Origin: Gracilaria caudata
Taxonomy: Eukaryota; Rhodophyta; Florideophyceae; Gracilariales; Gracilariaceae
Direction: 5' to 3'
Length of the DNA stretch: 20,764 bases
NCBI GenBank assembly: GCA_030374735.1
Contig: JASCIV010000413.1
Location: 1 to 20,764, forward strand
Shown here: positions 5,680-12,336 of the stretch, in pieces
How positions within the stretch are numbered: the first letter of the stretch is position 1
Layout: every line of letters starts with the position of its first letter
Program-made: the position numbers and the translations under genes
The notes under the pieces: model-generated
Seen by the model: the letters and a program-made list of their open reading frames with translations, nothing else
Databases searched by the model: none
What the model was told of the DNA's origin: nothing

Positions 5680-7626
5680 TTACATTCCAAGCGACGATGG
5701 ACATCGCCATTCCGGTGCTTTGGTCAAGGGTATTGTTGCGTTCTGTGTGGCAATGTGGCCGACACCGTTGATAGTTGTGTATATACTATACCCAAACAGC
5801 ACCACTTCTACCACAAGCAAAACACTGAAAACTATCAGTGGCAGTAAATGCTTGTCTCTGGCAAATCTACGAATCGATGTTTCGTCTTCCACGGTCAACA
5901 GCATTTTCGGCTTCATACCCCACAACTCAACTTTGCCGTTGTGCAGCACCATAGGCTCCATGAACGCCAAAAGATGTATGATCCAGCTTGTAAACACGAT
6001 CTTGAGCGCCAATTGTGCCACAACGCCACTGCCCAGAAGCGCTTTCCATTTTGAGGCGCGTGCATTTGCTGGTGCAATCGAAGTCTTCTCGTCGAGCTCC
6101 GTGGCGTTGCAAACGCCTGGATTCGAAATGTTACCGTTGCGGTAAAGCTTGCGGATCTTGTCCATGGCTTTCAGTTTCGGGTGAATGGCAAGCTTTCGAT
6201 CGTCGTCTTTGCAGTGCCCGAAGAGTCTTGTGTCGTAGTAGACGGTGTCCATTCTCTGCAAGACGTAGTCACTCTGTGTATCAATGTACGAAATGTTATT
6301 GCACATGTCCACTATCATTCCAACTCTCTTTGATGAAAACGTAGGGTTGACATAGCACGGATCGTTCAAAAAGTTTTGAAACAGTCGAGGAAAGTCCGTG
6401 TCCTGGAAGATGAGAAGGAATGAATCGTACAACGAGAGCAGAATGACGAACACCATCACAAAAGTGAGCTTCGTCAGCCCGAGCGTTGCGCTCATCACCC
6501 GCGAAGTCTTTTCCCGTTTTGAAATAACGAGCGGAATACCAACCATCACTGCGAACACACTATAGACAATAAAGCAGTCAGCTGCAAGATCAATCTGAGT
6601 CATGAGTCTGCTTATGACCTCACTAATCTTTGCTTCAGCAGTTGATATTATAGGTTCCGTATCCACTTGTGAGATGTTCTGGTCCAAAGCATTTCTTTCC
6701 TTCTCCAATTGATACAATGATTCCGATCGTTCCGCATTCGTGCTCTCCACACAGAGATCAGGACCGACTTTCTGAACGCAATCACCACTGATAGAGGCAA
6801 AGATTCTCGCAAAGAAATTCACACGTTTGCACACATTTGTCTTTTGTTCGACGCAAGTGGTTTCGTTGAGGGACATTCTTGCCTTCTCACTATCGCATTC
6901 ATGGGGCCACAAAAAGCGAGGAGGTTTTCCATTTGCGCCATGGTAAAAATCTGCAGCGGAACGATTCATACAATCCAGCGTGTACTCCTGTTGTTTTAGA
7001 AAGTGTTTCGATTCTCGGAGCGAAGTGAGATTAATGAGCTGTTGTTGAATCTCGACAAGCTTTGCATCAGGTGATTGACACAAGTCTTCTGGCGAAGCCC
7101 ACTCAAAACCAATCCACTTTGGAAGCATTTGAGGCGTGAGAAACGCACCGGTAAGCAACAAAGATATGATAAGCGTGTATTTGTAACTTTTCGCGTACGG
7201 AATGCGAACGATTCTGCTCGTTTCAAGCTTGTTTTTGAGACGTGTGCTTACGAGAAGCCGTTGACCAAGACCCTCCGGATTGTACTTGAAGCGATGTGAT
7301 CGATTCGGTAGTTGTGCTTCCAAATCACGGAGCTTTCCGGTGGCCTCTACTTTGGATTTATCAGCGTCGGAAGCACTCATCTGCTTTCCCCGACGAGAAG
7401 AGGATGAGGAACGTGGAGTGCTTGACAAGGCTTGTGTCGAGGCTTCGTCGCAACTGTTTCGAAAAGGCGTCGCTGAAGAACATGACTGAGGTGTCGATTG
7501 CACCCGGTCTGGATACGGAATGACATGAGGCAACGGTAAGGTATTATCGTTGTTGTTGCCGTTGTTTCGTCTCCAAGAACGTAAATGGAAAAGAAATTGA
7601 AGAATGGAGGAAGGAGATAAGCCCAT
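5680..7626 (-). CDS. Unknown five-span membrane protein with cysteine-rich external loops
   Basis: 648 residues; family not recognised. The N-terminus (1-148) is hydrophilic, Asn/Ser-rich, then basic before the membrane. Five hydrophobic spans are visible: about 149-168, 347-368, 385-407, 533-556 and 594-618. An N-in topology puts loops 169-346 and 408-532 and the tail 619-648 outside the cytosol. Those segments carry most of the N-glycosylation sequons (N199, N221, N254, N317, N444, N499, N507, N629) and nearly all the Cys: C183, C219, C244, C258, C266, C283, C292 in loop 1; C424, C442, C472, C506 in loop 2; C642 in the tail. Residues 300-345 are helix- or coiled-coil-like. The ATG at 7626 opens the frame; Met83 is an alternative start. 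A surface or secretory-pathway receptor, transporter or scaffold is possible, but nothing in the sequence decides this. Confidence 0.85.
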   Translation of the reverse strand: MGLSPSSILQFLFHLRSWRRNNGNNNDNTLPLPHVIPYPDRVQSTPQSCSSATPFRNSCDEASTQALSSTPRSSSSSRRGKQMSASDADKSKVEATGKLRDLEAQLPNRSHRFKYNPEGLGQRLLVSTRLKNKLETSRIVRIPYAKSYKYTLIISLLLTGAFLTPQMLPKWIGFEWASPEDLCQSPDAKLVEIQQQLINLTSLRESKHFLKQQEYTLDCMNRSAADFYHGANGKPPRFLWPHECDSEKARMSLNETTCVEQKTNVCKRVNFFARIFASISGDCVQKVGPDLCVESTNAERSESLYQLEKERNALDQNISQVDTEPIISTAEAKISEVISRLMTQIDLAADCFIVYSVFAVMVGIPLVISKREKTSRVMSATLGLTKLTFVMVFVILLSLYDSFLLIFQDTDFPRLFQNFLNDPCYVNPTFSSKRVGMIVDMCNNISYIDTQSDYVLQRMDTVYYDTRLFGHCKDDDRKLAIHPKLKAMDKIRKLYRNGNISNPGVCNATELDEKTSIAPANARASKWKALLGSGVVAQLALKIVFTSWIIHLLAFMEPMVLHNGKVELWGMKPKMLLTVEDETSIRRFARDKHLLPLIVFSVLLVVEVVLFGYSIYTTINGVGHIATQNATIPLTKAPEWRCPSSLGM

Positions 7627-8945
7627 GGCTCGGCAACTTAGAAGGCTATCAGCTATCGAACAACATGGAATCGAGGCACACGTTATGTGTGTCGAGGCGG
7701 GCCGAGAGAAGTATTAGACAAAGGATCCCCTTCGGGACTTACATTTTCAGACTGTGTCCACATGCGGTGGATTCCAGCTGGGAAGAGGTGCGTAGAGGGG
7801 AAATTTGGCGCACATGGCGCAAATGAGGCTACTTGTTCTGCTACGTTGGACCAACGTTTGGCATCGGTCGTATTCATGACCGCTAAAGGTGGAGACTAAT
7901 GCGAAGACGGCAGCATCGCGCCGTTCATCGTAGACGATGGCAGTGGTCGCCATCACCTCACGGCGCATTTAGTGATTTGCAATATGATTCGATGTTTCTT
8001 AAAATACCATACCCTTCAGCCAATGAAAACGTTTATGACTTGTCAACGAGCAGTGACACACGCCTGTATCTTCGTCGTGAACCGCTTCCAGGCTTTGGCA
8101 GCTTCTGTGCGTAGCTGTGGTCTCGTTCTCAGTTCTGCGGCGGGTTTGAATGAAGTCACAAGACCGACTTCTTTTGCGTGTACAGATACGTAGCGACAGC
8201 GTGGGGGACGCAGCAGTGCGAGGCGAGCAACGTGCTTTCTCTTTTCCATCACAAGCGCGAAGCTGCCCGAACAGAGCAGATCGAGAAATGACACAGAAAA
8301 AAGAAAAAGGTGCCGGACTCTGTTTTCTGCGTGTTTGCATATGCGCAACCGTTTCAGGTGTGCGGTGAGAACGAAATGTGCCTTCGCAGCTGCACCATTC
8401 TTTACGTTTGGCACTCGTTGATGCAAACCTCAGGTGTAACGATTGTGGACCACAATTTGAGGTACGACGGTACTATCGCTTCGCACCCCTGATCCAAATC
8501 TACAGCAAAGCAGAGTGGTTTAAAGGCGTTTCTGCACAGACACTCGTGTAATTTATGCCTCGCCAAACATTCTTGCATTAACACATGTGATATGAAACCG
8601 AAGTCAATTTGGGCTGGCGTAAACCAAGTTTGAGACTTGGAAAGTCGGGTTTGAAATCGAATACAAACCATGATGCGCGCAAAAATTTTCCGAGTTGTGT
8701 CAAAAAGAGGAGGCCCGAAGATGTTGTTGCTCAATTCGAGGCGAAAGGCTGGCAACAATCGTCGTTAACCACATATGTTTCTATGTTCTTGAAGTATTCC
8801 GTCACTGCATGATCACGACACTCAAGCACTTTAATGGCGAGCAGCTGCTGGGGAGCACACGCACTGCCTAATGCGCAGCACTGTGCGCACTACCAACCAA
8901 AACGAGCCACACACAAGAGATAAACGTCAGCGAACCAAGTATCCA
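7627..8945. other. Long intergenic region, no gene recognised
   Basis: 1.3 kb between the start of the five-span membrane protein and the stop of the KEN-box protein, both on the minus strand. It should contain the promoter of the former near 7627-7900 and the 3' flank of the latter near 8945. Frames up to 127 codons occur on both strands, but their translations are uneven and lack domains or conserved-looking blocks. No tRNA-like or snRNA-like signature was found by eye. A short noncoding RNA or a highly diverged gene cannot be excluded. Confidence 0.55.
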
Positions 8946-9818
8946 TTACGCCCGAGACTCAACATAATCGTTCCAAACGTCGTCCCAGAATGTGTTGGAG
9001 TAAAAGATACAACTCCTCGACGCCTTGGAGTTTTGACTGTTTTGTGGACTGTTACACAGTGCGATAGGATCAGTGGCAACAAACAATTTATCCAATGCAA
9101 CACAAAAGCCATTGTACCGCGATGATTCTGTCAGTAATGTGCGTCGCAAATCACTCCACGTGACATTGTGCCCGTTTTGTGCTTGACGAGTCAATTCACA
9201 AATCATGCTGTTGATCTGTTCACCGACATGAGTTTGCTTGAGATTGGCACGGGGTATGGTTGGTTTTTTCGACGATGCTGTTTTGTTCGTGTGAGATTCA
9301 GACGTGCGTAGCGTGCAGTGGTGCTGTAAATCGGCAGCCAGATGCGTGTTCTCTTTGTCGGCAGTGGCAATCACAAGTGAACGTCTTCTGCTATGACGTT
9401 TTCGTCTCTTCAGACTGCTCGCGTGTTCAACGGCACGCATCTCAGACCGCTCGCGCTTTGCCGGGGAACGGTTTTGAATGTCGGCCAACACGGGTGTAGA
9501 TTGCGCGTGTTGATCTGTATTACGTCGACCAGCAGAGCCAAGCGAAGCAGCGCGTGCGTCACACACAACATGTTCGTCACGATGGGCATGGTGCGCTGCG
9601 TCGCGCGGCGGGAGAGCTGGCTGTTGGACAACTCGAGCCTCAACAGTCTGCGTTTGCGAGAGCGAACACAAGTGCGAGGCGGTGGGCTGCGAGCACGGGT
9701 ATGCGGGATGATAGTGCTTGAGTGAACGTAGGAGGCGCTTGAGCGTGGGGTATGGCAGCGTGTCGTCCAGTTGCGAGTCTAGCAGCTCGGCGAACGAGAG
9801 CAGAGCAGAGGGCTGCAT
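8946..9818 (-). CDS. Unknown nuclear-type protein with KEN-box and D-box-like motifs
   Basis: 290 residues; family not recognised. An N-terminal segment (5-36) looks helical and amphipathic. The middle (about 60-195) is disordered and basic, with a strong NLS-like cluster KRRKRHSRRR (137-146). A KEN tripeptide at 155-157 and a minimal RxxL at 145-148 could act as APC/C degrons. SPAKR at 118-122 fits the CDK consensus (S/T-P-x-K/R), and TP at 108-109 is a minimal site. The C-terminal part (about 197-287) appears folded, with a Trp/Asp-rich end (SNTFWDDVWNDY). An E2F-like TTTTTGGCGC lies about 170 bp upstream of the start, and a weak TATA-like element lies near 9872. Together these suggest, but do not prove, a cell-cycle-regulated nuclear protein. 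The ATG at 9818 is the first in the frame. Confidence 0.7.
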   Translation of the reverse strand: MQPSALLSFAELLDSQLDDTLPYPTLKRLLRSLKHYHPAYPCSQPTASHLCSLSQTQTVEARVVQQPALPPRDAAHHAHRDEHVVCDARAASLGSAGRRNTDQHAQSTPVLADIQNRSPAKRERSEMRAVEHASSLKRRKRHSRRRSLVIATADKENTHLAADLQHHCTLRTSESHTNKTASSKKPTIPRANLKQTHVGEQINSMICELTRQAQNGHNVTWSDLRRTLLTESSRYNGFCVALDKLFVATDPIALCNSPQNSQNSKASRSCIFYSNTFWDDVWNDYVESRA

Positions 9819-9871
9819 AACGACTTTGGTGCAGCTGCGATTGTGCAGCTTTTGTCTGCTTAGCGAGTGTT

Positions 9872-9877
9872 GTTATA
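9872..9877 (-). promoter_or_regulatory. Weak TATA-like element of the KEN-box gene
   Basis: TATAAC on the minus strand, 54 bp upstream of the ATG at 9818, a workable distance for a short 5' leader. It departs from TATAAA at the last base, so the call is tentative. Confidence 0.35.
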
Positions 9878-9986
9878 ACGGGCCCCTGCAGATAGATACA
9901 GCGGATCTAGAGCAGAGCGAAGGTGAGCGCGCTGCTCAACAGTGCCGAGGTCGAGCGATGGCCGATTCTGAAAAAAGAGAAAAAAA

Positions 9987-9996
9987 GCGCCAAAAA
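9987..9996 (-). promoter_or_regulatory. E2F-like site
   Basis: TTTTTGGCGC on the minus strand contains the E2F consensus TTTSSCGC. It lies about 170 bp upstream of the KEN-box gene start and about 110 bp upstream of its TATA-like element. Confidence 0.45.
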
Positions 9997-10323
9997 GTCA
10001 GCGGTGTTGATACGCGGCGCTTCGTGAAGTGCAACAAACAACGCCGCGCTGCCGATCTCGAGAGCGTGGATATCATCAGGCGACGCGCCGTGACCACGAA
10101 GCAAAGCCCCAAACAGCAGCCCCCCGAGCGCACGCGCGCCCTGACGTTATGCCCGTTGTCCACGTGTCGCGATTTCACTGCTCCGCAGTGCACGTTAGCT
10201 CACGTGATGAAGCCAGTGCGCCCAAAAAGCCAAGCCCGCCATCCAATGAATCTCTATGCGCCGCTCGAAGCACCGTCGTGTGCGCGCTCGACTCCGCGGT
10301 AAGTTCGCGTCTTTCGGAAGCAC

Positions 10324-10329
10324 TATAAA
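10324..10329 (+). promoter_or_regulatory. TATA box of the Hint-protein gene
   Basis: TATAAA, 94 bp upstream of the chosen ATG at 10423 and 77 bp downstream of a CCAAT box. Transcription would be expected to start near 10350-10360. Confidence 0.6.
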
Positions 10330-10422
10330 CGCAACGCACATGACGGCGATGGCGGTGAGCGGTGTGTGCTCGTGCTCGCGTGTGAAGGGCGCTTGGGAGC
10401 GATTACTTGTTTGGTTCTTGCT

Positions 10423-11796
10423 ATGCGCGTTTACTACTTGCTGAGCGCGTCGCTGCTGTTGCTGCTCGCTCCGGCGGTGGCGCAGCCGATTGAGCGATTT
10501 GCTACGCCGCCTGACATTGAGGCTAATTGGAATCTTGTCGAGACATCTGGGAGTGCACCCTCCGCTTGTCCATCCACTATTACGCACACGTCATGGATGA
10601 GACTTTCGTCTAGTACCGTCACTCTACCGCACAACACCATTCTCGTCAATCGAGTTCGATGCGATGGGCAAGACAAACAACCCAGTTTCCTCATGTATCT
10701 CAGCACACAGTACAACAAGGACCTTACACCCATTGGTGATGCCGATCCGCTCCCAGAACCCATGAAGCAAATCATCACCACAACCGGTCCAAACATCGCC
10801 GCGCGTACCGCTATTCTCGCCACTGGAGAACAGTTTCTCATGGGATACGAGTCGCATCAAAGATTCTGTAAAGGTGCTGTGTTTTTCGCCAACGGCACCA
10901 CAGCGTACATGCTGCGTCCGTTCGCACCGCTTACCATTCCAAACATCACCACCGAACTCATGCCGGGCACCAAGTATTTGCTCATGATTCCGCTTTTCAA
11001 AGCCACTACCTGCGTGTATTCGGCGAGACTGAGGGCTTCTGTCGAGGTACCAATGACCATTCTCCCGTCTGAGAGCCCAGAACCCACAGAAGAGCCATTT
11101 CTTGATCCTACGCCGCAGGTACTACCAGAGCCCATCACAGATGATGACGACGATCCCGCTCAACCTACGTCCCAAGAGACGCAAGATGTCGTCGACGATT
11201 CTGAAGACGAAGAAGGCGACACAGAAGACGATGATGATGATGATGACGACGACGACGACGACGTTTGTTTCCCAGCCTCAGCAAAAGTTTCACTTCGAGA
11301 TGGCTCTGTGATAAGCATCTCTGACCTGCAGCTCGGAGATCAAGTTCTAGTTTCCAACCACATGTATTCGAAGGTATTCGCGTTTTCCCATCGAGAGAAA
11401 TTTGTATACTCCACCTTTTACTCGCTTCGTACAAAGTCTGGAAATGTGATTTCCGCAACAAAGGGGCATTATGTCTATGCAGATCATCAATTGCAACCCA
11501 TTGAAACCGTGAACATTGGTCAGATGCTTCACACTGTCAGTGGCTTAAGCCCTGTAACAAGCATCAGTACAGAAAGAATGAGCGGTCTTTACAACCCACA
11601 AACGGAGCACGGTGACATTGTGGTGAACGGCGTTATCGCCAGTACATATACCAGGTCACTCATTCCATCCGTTGCACATGCAGCGTTGACTCCACTTCGT
11701 GCGGTTTCTAACTTTTGTCGGGGGGATATTCTGGCCGCGTTGATAGATTCGGGTGTAAAGAATCTGCCGGGGCGGAGTTGGGTACGAGCGACGTAG
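10423..11796 (+). CDS. Secreted protein with Hedgehog-type Hint (Hog) autoprocessing domain
   Basis: 457 residues. Residues 1-20 are a signal peptide (hydrophobic Leu run, likely cut after AVA). Residues 21-215 form an unrecognised extracellular domain with several Cys and two N-glycosylation sequons (NGT, NIT). A Pro/Glu/Asp-rich linker follows and ends in 12 Asp (11227-11262). The Hint domain starts at C282 (VCFPASAKVSLRDGS) and has the TxxH motif T346-K-G-H349 and a C-terminal NGVIAST block (402-408) followed by VAHAALTPLR. These match Hedgehog Hog domains, in which Cys1 attacks its own peptide bond and the protein splits, sometimes adding a sterol to the N-part. Differences: Val, not Gly, precedes Cys1, and Thr408 sits where Hedgehog has Cys in the ASCY segment. 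There is no Hedgehog signalling domain. The frame runs up to a GTG at 10366, but ATG 10423 starts exactly at the signal peptide. Confidence 0.88.
   Translation: MRVYYLLSASLLLLLAPAVAQPIERFATPPDIEANWNLVETSGSAPSACPSTITHTSWMRLSSSTVTLPHNTILVNRVRCDGQDKQPSFLMYLSTQYNKDLTPIGDADPLPEPMKQIITTTGPNIAARTAILATGEQFLMGYESHQRFCKGAVFFANGTTAYMLRPFAPLTIPNITTELMPGTKYLLMIPLFKATTCVYSARLRASVEVPMTILPSESPEPTEEPFLDPTPQVLPEPITDDDDDPAQPTSQETQDVVDDSEDEEGDTEDDDDDDDDDDDDVCFPASAKVSLRDGSVISISDLQLGDQVLVSNHMYSKVFAFSHREKFVYSTFYSLRTKSGNVISATKGHYVYADHQLQPIETVNIGQMLHTVSGLSPVTSISTERMSGLYNPQTEHGDIVVNGVIASTYTRSLIPSVAHAALTPLRAVSNFCRGDILAALIDSGVKNLPGRSWVRAT
11227..11262 (+). repeat. GAY trinucleotide run coding 12 aspartates
   Basis: One GAC, five GAT and six GAC codons in a row lie just before the Hint catalytic Cys codon (11266-11268). 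The mixed codons suggest an old and partly stabilised microsatellite kept for its acidic product. Confidence 0.85.
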
Positions 11797-12336
11797 GGTG
11801 GGGATTGGCTGTATCGCAGGTGTTTTTCGAGCAAAAAATGTTTCATTCATGTCGAAGTCCATCGGTTCAGTTGAGCAGTGTGTTTTCGGCAAACGAATCA
11901 CGTTAAACGTCGCTGCCTGTGATGTCATACTGCATAATGTTACATCCCGAACCTTATGCTATTCCACCATAGATCACTATGCTTGTCGAAAATGTTGTTT
12001 GTCAAGACATGCATGGAGAGAGCAAACCAAAAATTTCGCACAACGGTAGAACAAAGTCCAAATTCTTTCCCGTATAAACACCATTTACGAAGCCGTTTTG
12101 TCCGAGCATGTGTCAATGAAACATGTGCAATGATGTGCCTACAGGAGAATCATCTAATTCCTCCATAGCAATCAATAGCACTGGTATCTATGCCTCTCAG
12201 ACAGATGAAACCTGATTGAGTGTGATAGAAGCGGCCGATAGGCCATGAAGAATCTTCTCCCTTGCATACTAGACCCAAACAGCGACCAAATAGATAGAGA
12301 GGTATCAATCAATCCCAGCATTCAATGAACCTGGTA
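11797..12336. other. Intergenic region between convergent genes
   Basis: 540 bp of AT-richer sequence between the stop of the Hint-protein gene and the stop of PMS2. It presumably holds both 3' UTRs. Frames here are short and show no domain, and no RNA gene was recognised. Confidence 0.6.

Larger units (their letters stand above)
9819..10422. promoter_or_regulatory. Divergent promoter region of the KEN-box and Hint-protein genes
   Basis: About 600 bp between opposite start codons. Toward the plus-strand Hint gene there are CACGTG G-boxes at 10161-10166 and 10201-10206, a CCAAT box at 10243-10247 and TATAAA at 10324-10329, in the usual order for a TATA promoter. Toward the minus-strand gene there is TTTTTGGCGC at 9987-9996 and a weak TATAAC at 9872-9877. 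A 114-codon plus-strand frame (9958-10302) crosses the region but has no domain support. Confidence 0.6.

Noticed and set aside
5258..6145. 295-codon plus-strand open frame
   Set aside because: Starts inside TMX2 and its second half is antisense to the five-span membrane protein. No domain is visible and the middle part lies in the convergent 3' region.
7687..8426. Several 60-127-codon frames on both strands
   Set aside because: None shows a domain, a repeated pattern or a clear start context; they overlap one another and are expected by chance.
9958..10302. 114-codon basic plus-strand frame starting MADSEKREKK
   Set aside because: Has an ATG and many Lys/Arg, but lies across the divergent promoter with an E2F-like site, G-boxes and CCAAT, and shows no domain. 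A small gene is not excluded without transcripts.
10366..10422. 19-codon extension of the Hint protein
   Set aside because: It begins with GTG and would place residues before the signal peptide, which starts exactly at ATG 10423.
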